Source: Bemisia tabaci
Lineage: Eukaryota; Arthropoda; Insecta; Hemiptera; Aleyrodidae
DNA: 64,000 bases
Direction of reading: 5' to 3'
NCBI RefSeq assembly: GCF_918797505.1
Contig: NC_092794.1
Span: 65,199,345-65,263,344 of the forward strand
In this document: one piece after another, positions 44,520 to 56,406 of the stretch
Layout: every line of letters begins with the position of its first letter
Numbering within the stretch: the first letter of the stretch is position 1
Program-made: the position numbers and the translations under genes
The notes under the pieces: generated by a model
Databases searched by the model: none
What the model was told of the DNA's origin: nothing
The model's input: only the letters and a program-made list of their open reading frames with translations

Positions 44520-45840
44520 AACTCATCTGACAGTTATGCCATGAATTTTTCCCCGAGTCGGTGCCGATTTTTCCCTCACTGTATGAAGACAGTAAGTCGA
44601 CTGTGAATGAATTTCAACTGCCGCAAACGCTGTAAAAAGTTGTAAAATGTCAGCCGCATTGCAAGCCCCGCTCTTTACCCGAAAAGTCCCCAAATATAAA
44701 TTTTCAAAAATTCTTAAAATCAGTCATAGTTCATCGTGAAATCAATGGCAATCAGCATTATTTTCCCATCTTGTCATCATAGGATAACCGATTTTGAGGG
44801 TCTATGAAGAGGTGCAATTTTTAAACGAATGATACTCTAGAAATATATTATTTATTAGGAAGTTGACATAATGTAAGGAGAGTTATCATTGAAGTGTATC
44901 TCAACAAATGGATTCAGCCGTCTAACCACATTAATTAAGTCCAATAAAATAACAAAATTGTACTTCAAATTTAATTTATTCTACAGCCTTTTTTCTATTC
45001 CATATTTATTTTAAAGTTCTGTTTTTATACAATCTGTTTTGGAAAGAAGAAACAAGTTTATTTAAACATATAGCGCAAATACTGCAATTAACAATGTTTT
45101 GTATACCTTTCTACATACAATAAAATAATTATATGCTAGGAGTTAAGTGTGTAAAAACTAACAGTCGACAATCACTCAAGTAAAGTATACGCACAATTCA
45201 ATTGCTCCGTTGATCTGTAATGAATCTGTGTTTCATTATCATCAGTTCTATCATTAAAATAGGTATTTAAAGTTACATAAACATATATTCTCGTGTTAAT
45301 AATGTCTATAAATTGTTTTTTTTATTATTTAAAAAAAAAACTCGAAAAGTTTCGATGTATAGAACAGCTCTACGAAATACAAACATCATAAAAATTCTGA
45401 TATTTCTAATCGGATAGGTATTTGAGCAAGTTTGACAAGAAATGTAGTGCCTCTTCAAAATTGCAGACCTTTAAAAAGTCATGGATGCAGCGAGGGAAAA
45501 ATAAGAATTTTGAAAAAAGTGAGGCTTGGCATTTATTTTAGGAATCACATTTATGAATAGTTGCGAACGCGTTGTTTCTAGTTTCAGAATTCAGAACTCG
45601 CGCAATTGAGCTAATTTCGTTCATGAAGATTAGGTACCTGCGAGACATGAACACAAATGGGAGGAGAAAGAGGAGCGCAGATAAAGTTTTTCATTCCATG
45701 CGTGAGAATGGTCAAAAACTATCAGTTAAAGTTGTATAAATGCATAAAAAAGATTCTAGAGATAGGGTCATGAGACATTGTAATTTGACTAAATATGCCC
45801 TGTGTATTACTACCAAACGCAATTTTGTCGGCGATTAGCC
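44520..45840. other. Unassigned AT-rich sequence
   Basis: No gene, tandem repeat or strong inverted repeat noticed. Confidence 0.5.
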
Positions 45841-47185
45841 GAGGGTAAAACCCTCGTTTCCACCGTCCACCACGAGGAGGAACCGACATCAGACGGCAAC
45901 GCTTCCACCGTCCAACTTACAACTCCCATGGCATTACGTTAATTTGAAATTCAAAATTTTGAAGAAATTTTGAAGAAATTGAGAAGAAATTTTAAAAGAC
46001 AAAGGCATGGGGCTCATGCCTTTGTTTCACTCGAGATCGGATGCCCTATAGCCGGTCCGGACCGACCAGTTTCCTCCTTAAGATCTCTTCTCCGTTCTGC
46101 TTTTTTCACACGGACTCCCGCGCGAACGAAGCACAACGGATCTACTCAGTTCCTACGAGATCAGAGGTTTAGTCGAGTGAGATTTAGTAAGGATAACCAG
46201 TGACCTCTTCAAGATCTCATGCCATGAAGAGTTGGGTCGCCTCGAGGTCGCGCACCCTCACTCACAACAGTGAACAATTCGCCAATGACCGAATGCAGGG
46301 AACTCCTCTACCACCGTGCGATCCAGCAGTGAGACAACAAACTCGTAGCTGGATACTCTCTACAGAGATAGAGATTGCTGAAACTTTGTCCGGCTTGTTC
46401 GGCCCAGGAGAACAGAATACCCTGAGCCACGAGGCCCCGGAACTCTCGTGAAGTATTCGGCTCTCCTGCATCAAAACCTACTTCAATCTGCAACATCGCC
46501 CCAACCACCAGCCCGTTTGAGAGGCGTCCGACCCTCCGGTTCCGACTTTGCCTGGTCTAAAGTGTCCCGGGGGGATGACGGCTTTAGACTTAATGCGCAA
46601 GCATCGGCAGATACCGGAGGTTGACCAGAACAGGATTGCCAGGCTTCGATCGGTCACCCCTGCATTTGGTCGCTGACGAATCGCGCAAAGTCGGTCACAG
46701 ATCGGGATTTTCAGACCACTGTGTACCGGTTGATCCTTGCACCTCGCGGTTCAAGGATATGGCCTAACTACTATCAGTGGTCCTCTGAAGATCATCGTTC
46801 CCCTCATGTTCCTCAGGTTCCGCTTGATCTCTTCCGTAAGCCAGGGATATGGGCTAAACCAAGGTAATAACGTACCAAGGTTCAGCTTGATCCAAGGCTG
46901 CAATGGATATGGCCTAACATCCAAGGTGTAAACAGCCTTGCTGCGCGAAGCAGGGCACCGAGGAAGCGGTTGATCCATGCCCGAGCGTATTAGGGATATG
47001 GGCTAACAACCAAGGTAATAACGTACCAAGGATGCGCTTGATCCTAAATCGCTCGTTACGATGTGTGAAGAGATATGGGCTAACAACCTGAGGCGAGGGA
47101 GGGTGCAGAATCACAACAGGTTTGCCGGCGTTTGGCACGGGTCGGAGACCCGCCCCAGGTCCACCACGAGGAGGCTCCGGCACCA
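45841..47185. other. GC-rich block bounded by GTCCACCACGAGGAGG, with five spaced core motifs
   Basis: GTCCACCACGAGGAGG followed by a CCGRCAYCAGAC-type word occurs at about 45866 and 47158. Between 46729 and 47090 the core GGATATGGSCTAAC recurs five times, mostly preceded by TTGATCC and twice followed by CCAAGGTAATAACGTACC. Open frames of up to 83 codons show no known domain. It may be the 3' part of an unclassified retroelement whose tail is the adjoining minisatellite. Confidence 0.4.
46729..47090 (+). repeat. Five irregularly spaced copies of GGATATGGSCTAAC
   Basis: Copies at 46755, 46845, 46905, 46994 and 47071 (spacing about 90, 60, 89 and 77 bp), most with TTGATC(C/T) 20-35 bp upstream. 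The two strict CCAAGGTAATAACGTACC words at about 46858 and 47010 contain a GGTA/TACC stem. Confidence 0.85.
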
Positions 47186-47189
47186 GACC

Positions 47190-48445
47190 CTCAGCCTCCT
47201 CATCATTTTCATCTCATTATCATTTCATCTCATTATCATTTCATCTCATTATAATCACATTTCATCTCATTATCATCATCATCTCATTTCATCTCATTTC
47301 ATCTCATTATCATCTCATTTTCATTTCATCTCATTATCATCCCTTTTCATCCCCTTTTCACCCCCTTTACATCTCATATTCATTCCATCTCATTATCATC
47401 TCATTATCATCTCATTATCATCACATTTTCATCCCCTTTTCATCTCTTTTTAATTTCATCTCCTTTCCATCTCTTTTTCATTTCATCTCCTTTTCATCTC
47501 ATTTCATTCACTTTCATTCATCTCATTATCATCCCCTTTCATCTCATTTTCATTTCATCTCAATATCATCGCCTTTTCATCCCCTTTCCATCCCCTTTCC
47601 ATCCCATTTCATTTCATCTCATTATCATCCCCTTCTCATCTCATTTTCATTTCATCTCAATATCATCCCCTTTTCATCCCCTTTACATCTCATTTTCATT
47701 TCATCTCATTATTATCTCATTATTATCTCATTATCATCACCTTTTCATCCCCTTTTCATCTCTTTTTCATTTCATCTTCTTTTCGTTTCACCTCTTTTTC
47801 ATTTCATCTCATTAACATCACCTTTTCATCCCCTTTTCATCTCTTTTTAATTCCATCTCTTTTTAATTTCATATCCTTTCCATCTCTCTTTCATTTCATC
47901 TCCTTTTCATTTCATCTCCTTTTCATTTCATCTCCTTTTTCATCTCCTTTTAATCTCCTTATCATCTCCTTATCATCTTATTTTTCAACTCCTTTTCCAT
48001 CTCTTTTTCATCTCCTTTTTCATCTCCTTTTTCATCTCCTTTTTCATCTCCTTTTTCATCTCCTTTTTCATCTCCTTTTCATCTCCTTTTCATCTCCTTT
48101 TTCATCTCCTTTTTCATCTCCTTTTTCATCTCCTTTTCATCTCCTTTTTCATCTCCTTTTTCATCTCCTTTTTCATCTCCTTTTCATGTCCTTTTCATCT
48201 CCTTTTCATCTCCTTTTTCATCTCCTCTCCTTTTCATCTCCTTTTCATTTCACCTCTTTTTCATCTCTTCTTCTTTTCATCTCCTCTTCTTTTCATCTCC
48301 TCTTCTTTTCATCTCCTCTTCTTTTCATCTCCTCTTCTTTTCATCTCCTCTTTTCATCTCCTCTTTTCATCTCCTCTTCTTTTCATCTCCTCTTCTTTTC
48401 ATTTCCTCTGCATTTTATCCCCTTATCATCTCTTTTTCATCTCAT
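47190..48445. repeat. TTTTCATCTC-type minisatellite field, 1.26 kb
   Basis: Strand-biased repeat of CATCTC-based units: first TTTTCATTTCATCTCATTATCATC-like higher-order units, then CTTTTTCATCTC (12 bp), then CTCCTCTTCTTTTCAT (16 bp). Stop-free frames across it are low-complexity artefacts. Confidence 0.95.
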
Positions 48446-49387
48446 TATTCGTGTCTCAGTGAGGGCACTTACATCAAAGTAATTTTTTACTACTTTACTA
48501 CGAATTTACACCAACAAGATGCAAATGATTCATTATTGACATAAGCTACATGAAATAATTTATCTTTTAATTTTAAATCTACATCATGCATATTAAATTT
48601 GGAAAGTCCTTTTTTTATTATTACCTCATCCTTTCTCGTCCGTATATCCCCATCATGTCTTACCCACAAGTATTCATGATGGAGCTGATATTTCTTTAGA
48701 GGTGCTAAAAACCGTAGCTTGCTCCGATGAGCAGTCAGGCTAGGACCTAGGTACCTAAATAAGAGCATTGGACGTGCATTGCAACTCAAAATTTGTACAG
48801 CTGAACTTACGGTTTTTCCTTTGATTAAAAAATTGTTTCTATCAAATCTCCGGGCGAATTCAAAAATTAATGCAGGCGGCTTGCCATTCCTTCAATTTTT
48901 TTTTATCGGTGACAGTAATCTAACACATCCGGGGCAACATAAATATTGGGAGCTCTGCCGACACGCGTAACAATTTCACGGGTCTGCGTGGGCGACGCTA
49001 CCAGGGCAAGCGAATGAACACCTTGGGTCTCAAGGGTATTACGGCGACAATACTGTTCAATGGCATCAAACTCAATTTTTAAAATTTCTACTGCACTTTT
49101 AGCATCTCATTTTCACTCTCTACATCGGATATTTTATTTTACTATTTATTCATTTATTTTTATCCCCCCCCCCCCGCAAGTCACTTATTTCCGTACTCAT
49201 CCTTCATTCTATTTAGTAATGAATGTATGTCAAAGAAAGGAGCATTTTACCCCCAAAACAAAAAGTGAATTGATAAAAACGGTAGGGGTAAGTAGCTCTA
49301 ATTCATTGCTCGGAAAAATAACTACCAATTATGCAACTATCATTACTAATTAAAAGGAAGAGAAACGAAATGAAGATAATCATATAA
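48446..49387. other. Unassigned sequence
   Basis: C-run near 49168-49176. 49240-49385 contains a stretch (ACTAATTAAAAGGAAGAGAA) that recurs directly at 51040-51080. Confidence 0.4.
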
Positions 49388-51220
49388 GAAGTCACCTGAA
49401 TGGATGGGAATTTTCGCTGAAAGAAGAGGGAATAGAATTTTCGTGAGAGTTGTGCGTTTGAAATATCAAGAAAAGTTAAGAAAATATTCAGTTACCCATT
49501 AGACCTATACCAATTCACTCTTTAACGAAAACTGAAAGAAAAACAGAGAGGATGAAGAGGTTTCAATTATTCGTTTCGCCATTATGGACCCCTGCCAACT
49601 CGAAGACATTTTCATCTGCCGAAGGGGTTTCCTCTACCGCCCTCAGGCCTAACCGTGCACCCGGGTCCTGGGTCATTGGTTTCGGCCTTCAACGGATGCC
49701 ATGGCTGCCGACCGGCTGACGGAAGTGCAAGCACCACTGCGACCCCAAACCAAAAGCTGCGGTATCGTACGCCCCCCGTTCTAATAATACTGGGCGATAA
49801 AATATTTAAAATCCCTAAGACTGATCTCCATTTGGGAGGGGGAGGGACTGAAAGTAGAGTACGAAAGTTAATTGGATTTTTGTTCTTTATTTGTTCTACT
49901 TTCTCTTCTTTTCTTCTTTCTTTCCACCCTGTTCTTCTTTCTCTTCTCTTTTTCTCTCTTTTCTCCCAGCTCTTTCTCTTCTATTTTTCTCTCTGTTCTT
50001 CTTGCTCTTCTTTATTTCCTCCCTTTCTCCCTTTCTCCTTTCTTCCTGTTCTTCTTTCTCTCTCTTCTTTTCTTCTGTCTCTCCTTCTCTTTCTTCTGTC
50101 TTTTCTTCTGTCTTTACTTCCCTTTCTTCTTCTCTTTCTTCTTCTCTTTCTTCTTCTCTTTCTTCTTCTCTTTCTTCTTCTCTTTCTTCTTCTCTTTCTT
50201 CTTCTCTTTCTTCTTCTCTTTCTTCTTCTCTTTCTTCTTCTCTTTCTTCTTCTCTTTCTTCTTCTCTTTCTTCTTCTCTTTCTTCTTCTCTTTCTTCTTC
50301 TCTTTCTTCTTCTCTTTCTTCTTCTTTCCCTTCCTCTCGCCCCCCTCTCTCTTTTCTTCTCTCTTTTCTTCTCTCTTTTCTTCTCTCTTTTCCTCTCTCT
50401 TTTCTTCTCTCTTTTCTTCTCTCTTTTCTTCTCTCTTTTCTTCTCTCTTTTCTTCTCTCTTTTCTTCTCTCTTTTCTTCTCTCTTTTCTTCCCTCTTTCT
50501 TCCTCTTTCTTCCCTCTATTCTTCCTCTATTCTTCCCTCTATTCTTCCCTCTATTCTTCCCTCTATTCTTCCCTCTTTTCTTCCCTCTATTCTTCCCTCT
50601 ATTCTTCCCTCTATTCTTCCCTCTATTCTTCCCTCTATTCTTCCCTCTATTCTTCCCTCTATTCTTCCCTCTTTTCTTCCCTCTATTCTTCCCTCTATTC
50701 TTCCCTCTTTCTTCCCTCTTTTCTTCCCTCTTTTCTTCCCTCTTTTGTTCTCTCTTTTGTTCTCTCTTTTGTTCTCTATTTTCCTTCCGTTCTTCTCTCT
50801 TTTCTTCTATCTCTTTTCCTTCCTTCTTTTCTGTACCAGAGTAAAACTCGCTCAATTGAAAGAAAAGTTTTTTTATGCAAGAAGATACAGAGTCAATGGC
50901 AAACCTTGGGACGCACAGCGCTGCAATATTTCTAAATTTTTGTTCAAAAAAGGAGCAACGCAGCTCCAGGACAAAAATAATTGTATTGATGAAATAATTT
51001 ATTGCTATGGAAAATATTTAATACCTAAGAATACAACTAGCATCCCTAATTAAAAAGAAGAGGGACGAAATGAAAATAACCGATAGAATGTAGAATGAGG
51101 ATAATAATCTGACCAATTTCATTTTAAAATTTCTTGATTTTCCAAATGTACAACACTCACGAAAACTCTATTCCTTCCTCTTTCACCAATAACTCCCATC
51201 CATTCAGATGACTTCATTCA
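49388..51220. repeat. Unit flanked by about 85-bp inverted repeats around a pyrimidine tract
   Basis: GTCACCTGAATGGATGGGAA and the following 65 bp (AATAGAATTTTCGTGAGAGT...) at 49391-49475 are mirrored at 51135-51215. Inside are a GC-rich segment (49600-49800) and the tract 49870-50838. Possibly a nonautonomous TIR element that captured or expanded the repeat. Confidence 0.55.
49870..50838. repeat. Polypyrimidine domain of three successive 12-bp minisatellites
   Basis: About 50127-50322: TTCTTCTCTTTC units; 50345-50495: TTTTCTTCTCTC units; 50515-50705: TATTCTTCCCTC units; all have a 12-bp period. Nearly pure C/T on the plus strand. The long Leu/Phe/Ser-only and Glu/Arg-only frames here are not genes. 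Confidence 0.95.
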
Positions 51221-51419
51221 TTCGAAACGAGATACGCGGTGTAGTAGTTTCGCCGTCGTATGTCAGATATATCCTAATGCCACTCAGGAATTAAAACACT
51301 GAAATCTTAGGTAACATTACTTCATTTCTGATTATGTAAAACTATATTTTGCAATAAGGAATCAATATTTTAGGCTCATTTTCAAAACAGCGCAGGTACC
51401 ATCAATGTTCTTATGCAGA

Positions 51420-51990
51420 ATGTGGTGCTGCTTCTTCTTCCTTATCTTCTTTTTTGTCCCACCTTCCCTCTCCTTGCTATTTTTGATCTTCATCGTTTCT
51501 CTCTTCTTTTCGTCCATTCTCACATCTTTACTTCTTCTTTCTCTTTTCTTTTCCTTACTCTTCTTCATCTTCTTTCTCTTTTTCTTCTTATCCTTATTTT
51601 ACTCTCTTCAACCTTCTTCTTCCTCGAATTCTTCCTCTATCTCTCTTTCCTCTCCTCTTTATTCTCTTCTTCCTTTTCTTTTTATTTTCCTCCTCTTTCC
51701 ATTCTTCTCTCTCTTCTTGCCATCCTTCTTTTCTCTAACTTCCTTCCCTCTTTCTCAAGCCCCCTATTCTCTCTCTTCGTCCTGTCCTCCTTTTTCCTCT
51801 CTCTTCTTCCTGCTCCTCTTTCTCCTCTCTTGTCTCGCTTCTTCCTGTTCTCTCTCTTCTTTTCTTCCTATTCTTCTTTCTCTTCTTTCTTTCTCGTTTT
51901 CTTCCTCCTTTTTCCATGTTCTCTCCTCTTCTCCTCCCTCTGTTTGTTCTTCCTCCTCTCCTACTTTAATTTTCTCTACACAGATTTTTC
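51420..51990. repeat. Second polypyrimidine tract
   Basis: About 570 bp of C/T-rich sequence without a regular unit; frames of 196 codons are low-complexity artefacts. Confidence 0.9.
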
Positions 51991-52029
51991 CTTAGTTCCT
52001 TAGTTTTTGGTATAAGCTGACAAAATATC

Positions 52030-52210
52030 AGAAAGAGTCGAATCTCTCAGTTCGAAAACGATACATCTCGAAAAAATGAAATTTTTTAGGAGAAGATAAA
52101 AACTGCGTAATAGCTAAGAAAGGAGTGTTCCTACGCAAAAAATTAACATCGTAATCAACCCGAGTTGGGCCGTTGTCTGAGAGCTTCAATTATATCGGCA
52201 ACGTGGAATG
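52030..52210 (+). repeat. Interspersed repeat R2, copy 2
   Basis: Matches 17186-17375: ATCTCTCAGTTCGAAAACGA, AAAGGAGTGTTCCTACGC. Confidence 0.5.
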
Positions 52211-53365
52211 CAGTATTGCAGTTAGACTGATTTTACTAAAAACCGCCTATATGGCGACTGCTACTATTAGTGGTGAGGACGGATACTGCAACCGTTCACT
52301 TTGAAAATTGAGACAATAGACAAAAATTCGATTCGTTCACAATTGATTCTGAGAGCAGGAAGTACTTGGAGAGATTTTACCGTGATGAAGTGTGGGTTTG
52401 TAAATTTATGAACAGCTCTGACGCAATAGAGTGAAAATCTTCCGTCCTAGTGCACCGCCTTCACAAATGTTGGAGAGACCACAAAATATTGACTGCAAAA
52501 GAAATAAATAAATGCTTCAATAAATAAATCCAACATAAAATGATCATGTGTATACTATTATCGTTACGAAGGAGTATAGAGCAAAGGAAATTTGAAAAAA
52601 ATGTTGCATGATAATGGAAGAAACCATTTTTTACCATTAAAATTGTACTGTTTTTTTCCATCCTTTGGTCAATAAATTCCCACTGTAAACTATCAGATAT
52701 CTACGTGTGAGGCAGTTAGGCATTTTACATTACAAAAAAGTGCAACTTATCGCGATTTTATTCCAATAAATTTCAATAAGAGAATCCCCTTCAAATAATG
52801 AAAAGGCTACACACACAACACTCCGATCCGATAGCAGTAACTTAAGCGTATAATTTCAATGTATTGGTGCCTGTGCTGCTTTAACTGAAAAGCGCATATT
52901 AACATTGCCCTCCTACTATGTACCCCTTGACGCGTTACGCATGTGTGTACGATCCCTATAATTAAAAAAAAAATTAAATTTATACCGACCACGATGGTGG
53001 CTCATCTTCGAATCACAAAAGAATATGGGTCTCAACTAAGATTTAATTAGGGGGAGCAACAAAATTATTGATTTTATAGATTTTATATAAATCTTCAGCA
53101 AACTTATCAGCTCACTTTTCCGATCTCCCCCCTGAGGAAATATACGGACATTTACAAGCTGTAAATGATTGCCCTGCTGAGAAAGACCCACCGTATAGGA
53201 GGAAGCAGGCTTTAACCGTGCGTCATTTCGTTTTAAAATTTTAGTCCACACGCGTCTAGAAGAACCTAATGTCACAGGAAAAACTGAAAAATGAATTTGT
53301 GAAAAATGAGGATGATCGATTATTATTGGGCCCGGTCTAGAAGACGCCATGTACTCAGGGCATAG
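52211..53365. other. Unassigned sequence
   Basis: No gene or repeat structure noticed. Confidence 0.4.
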
Positions 53366-54097
53366 TTAAGGTGATTCGATGGACGCCATATTTTGTGTCA
53401 GAACGGCATGCGATAATGCGATATATCGCATCAATTGGTTCCATTTTTCAGCTACCCGTCATTTTTCTCCAATTTTGAGATCGCAATTCTGTTGTCAGAA
53501 GACTAAAGCACTCATTTACCAATTTTAACAAAGAAATACAACGTAATAAAAGCGTGGGTTTTTTTTAGAGAGAAAACATCGCATTCGATACTGATATTGA
53601 AACTGCACTCGAATGCGATATTTTCTCTCTAAAAAAACCACGCTTTTATTACGTTGAATTTCTTTGTTAAAATTGGTAAGTGAGTGCTTTAGTCTCCTGA
53701 CAACAGAATTGCTATCTCAAAATTGGAGAAAAATGACGCGTAGCTTAAAAAAATGGAACCAATTGATGCGATGTATCGCATGCCGTTCTGACACAAAATA
53801 TGACACTAAGAAATTCAACGTAATAAAGGCGTGGTTTTTTCGAGAGAAAACATCGCATTCGATACTGATATTGAAACTGCACTCGAATGCGATATTTTCT
53901 CTCTAAAAAAACCACGCCTTTATTACGTTGAATCTCTTTGTTAAAATTGGTAAGCGAGTGCTTTAGTCTCCTGACAACAGAATTGCTATCTCAAAATTGG
54001 AGAAAAATGACGAGTAGCTTAAAAAAATGGAACCAATTGATGCGATAAATCGCATGCCGTTCTGACACAAAATATGGCGTCCATCGTATCACCTTAA
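53366..54097. mobile_element. TTAA foldback family, copy 1 (expanded double hairpin)
   Basis: TTAAGGTGATTCGATGGACG at the left and ACCTTAA at the right. Contains one near-complete palindrome (53366-53810) followed by a second hairpin lacking its first about 170 bp (53813-54097). Arms carry GCGTGGTTTTTTTAGAG-like and CATTCGATACTGATATTG-like words. Confidence 0.9.
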
Positions 54098-54299
54098 AGT
54101 CGATTTCTTCTGAAATCCTGCTCTCCATCGACAGAACATGCTTCTTATATTCTATTAAAAGCGTGGTTTGGTTTAATTTTATGTAATACTTCTCTCCTGA
54201 GGATCGCAAGTATGTAATTCAGATTCCGATTTGAAACTATGTGCGGAAAACTATCGCGGGAAGAGTCTGTAGAACTGTATCTATACTTCGAGCATCGTG

Positions 54300-54319
54300 C
54301 CCCCCCCCCCCCCCCCCCA
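54300..54319. repeat. Poly-C run
   Basis: About 20 C; simple repeat. Confidence 0.95.
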
Positions 54320-54356
54320 GGTCAGTGGAGCAAGGCGTGCGGCGGAAGCAGATTTC

Positions 54357-55350
54357 TAGTCTCGCTCTCGGATCTTGACCCATCCAATTTTTCTACTTCT
54401 GCGTTTGAGTCTCTCAGACAGCCGAAAAGAAATTCTCCTTCATCTTGTGGATATGCAATATTATCTTCTTGGAGGTCGAAATAATTGTATCACGCGTTTT
54501 GCCCCGTCCAACTTATCTACTCCTGCATTAAAGTCTCCGAGATAGCCCACAAGAAATTCTCCTTCATTATGTGGTTATGCAATGTATCCTCTCAGAAGTC
54601 GAAATAGTGGTATCGCGCGTTTTGCCCCGTCCAACTTTTCTACTCCTGCGTTTGAGTCTCCGAGTCAGTCGAAGAAAAATTCTCCTTTACGTTATGGTTA
54701 GACAATTTTATCTTCTTCGAAATCTAAATAATAGTTGTATCACGCGTATCGTTTGATTCAACTTTTCTACTCCTGCGTTAAGGTGATTCGACGGTTGCCA
54801 TTTTGTCAGAGCAACGTGCGATATATCGCATCAATTCGTTCCAAAATTTCAGCTACTTGTCGTTTTTTATGAATTTTGAGATCGCACTTCTGTTGTCATG
54901 CGACTAAAGAATTCATGTACCAAATTTGAAAAATAAATTTAACGTACTGAAGGCAAGATTTTTTCAGAGGAAAAATATTTCGCAGTTTCGATATCAGAAT
55001 CGAATGCGATATTTTTCCTCTAAAAAAAACCCTGCCTTCATTAGGTTGAATTTCTTTGTCAAAGTACATGAATTCTTTAGTTTCATGACAACAGAAGTGC
55101 GATCTCAAAATTCGAAAAAAATGACAAGTAGCTGAAATTATGGAACGAATTGATGCGATATATCGCACATTGCTTTGACACAGACACAAAAAATGGCAAC
55201 CATCGAATCACCTCAGTCTCCGAGTTAGTCGAAAAGAGATTCTCCGTTATGTTGTGGTTATGCGATTTTATCTTCTTCGAAATCGAAATAATAGTTGTAT
55301 CACGCGTTTCGTCCGATTCAACTTTCCTACTCCTTGCGTTAAAATCTTCA
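54357..55350 (+). repeat. About 123-bp tandem repeat, five units, split by a foldback
   Basis: Units anchored on TTCTACTCCTGCGTT-like words at about 54390, 54515, 54637, 54764 and 55320, each followed by GAGTCTCCGAG and GAAATTCTCCTT. The unit after 54764 is interrupted at TTAA by 54778-55216. A separate monomer is at 59217-59320. Confidence 0.9.
54778..55216. mobile_element. TTAA foldback family, copy 2
   Basis: TTAAGGTGATTCGACGG at the left, TCGAATCACC-TCAG at the right. More diverged than copies 1, 3 and 4. Its removal restores a continuous tandem-repeat unit (GCGTTAAAGTCTCCGAG). Confidence 0.92.
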
Positions 55351-55589
55351 AGTCAACGGAGAAAAGACCAAATCCTTTTTCGATGTTGTAGATATGGAAG
55401 GAAGTTTCATTGCTTCATAATAAATGTGACCAGATCTGTAAAAAAGGACCTCATCTGTCGGAAGGAAGTGTCCGAAAGTTTGGACTTTGCGCGAAAACCA
55501 ATCGCGGGAAGGCGCCTGCAAAACTGTAGGGATACCTCACGCGTCGCACTATCTCTACTCGATCGTCGATCCTTTGTCACTTGACTCGC

Positions 55590-55984
55590 GAATCAATTGG
55601 TTCCATTTTTTTTAGCCACTCGTCATTTTTCTCCAATTTTGAGATAGCAATTCTGTTGTCAGGAGACTAAAGCACTCACTTACCAATTTTAACAAAGAAA
55701 TTCAACGTAATAAAGGCGTGGGTTTTTTAAAGAGAAAATGTCGCATTCGATAGTGATATCGAAACTGCACTCGAATGCGATATTTTCTCTCTAAAAAAAC
55801 CACGCCTTTATTACGTTGAATTTCTTTGTTAAAATTGGTAAGTGAGTGCTTTAGTCTCCTGACAACAGAATTGCGATCTCAAAATTGGAGAAAAATGACG
55901 AGTAGCTGAAAAAATGGAACCAATTGATGCGATATATCGCATGCCGCTCTGACACAAAATATGGCGTCCATCGAATCACCTTAA
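55590..55984. mobile_element. TTAA foldback family, copy 3 (left-truncated)
   Basis: Begins inside the left arm (TCAATTGGTTCCATTTTTTT) and ends ATCGAATCACCTTAA. Confidence 0.9.
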
Positions 55985-56406
55985 ATCCGGTCTGACTACT
56001 GACAGAGGCAGACATTCAGCGCGACGCGACAATGCGTGACGAAGACGCGACGATAGGTTATGACGAATAAGAGAGCCCCTTCAGTTTCGAGTGATACCAC
56101 AACACACGCAGAAGCTCGATAAGTTGCATGCTTCATTCCGCACCGGTTTAGTAGAGGCCGATGAAGGGGCAAGAGATAAACATTTAAAATATGTTGCAAT
56201 CCAGACAAGTGACTCATCAAATGAAAATTGAGGGAGTAAACGTAAGAACAAAAATGACTCCCTGAAAGAGATCCTCAAACCAAATATCACGAAAGGATCG
56301 AGGAAATAAGATTACCAATAACTCATACAATGACATCCGACACGAGTTGCGAAATGGTATTCCCACTGGCTGTGAAACTCTCAGGATTAAAGAAACCTCG
56401 AGAAAA

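Noticed and set aside
45841..46500. Possible gene with frames of 77-83 codons
   Set aside because: Frames overlap on both strands, lack domains and good splice sites; kept only as an unclassified block.
47061..48482. Open frames of 98-242 codons rich in Ser/His/Phe
   Set aside because: Translation of the CATCTC minisatellite; no codon bias, multiple frames open.
49655..51053. Open frames of 317-426 codons on both strands
   Set aside because: They lie in polypyrimidine minisatellites; the products are Leu/Phe/Ser-only or Glu/Arg-only, and several frames are open at once.
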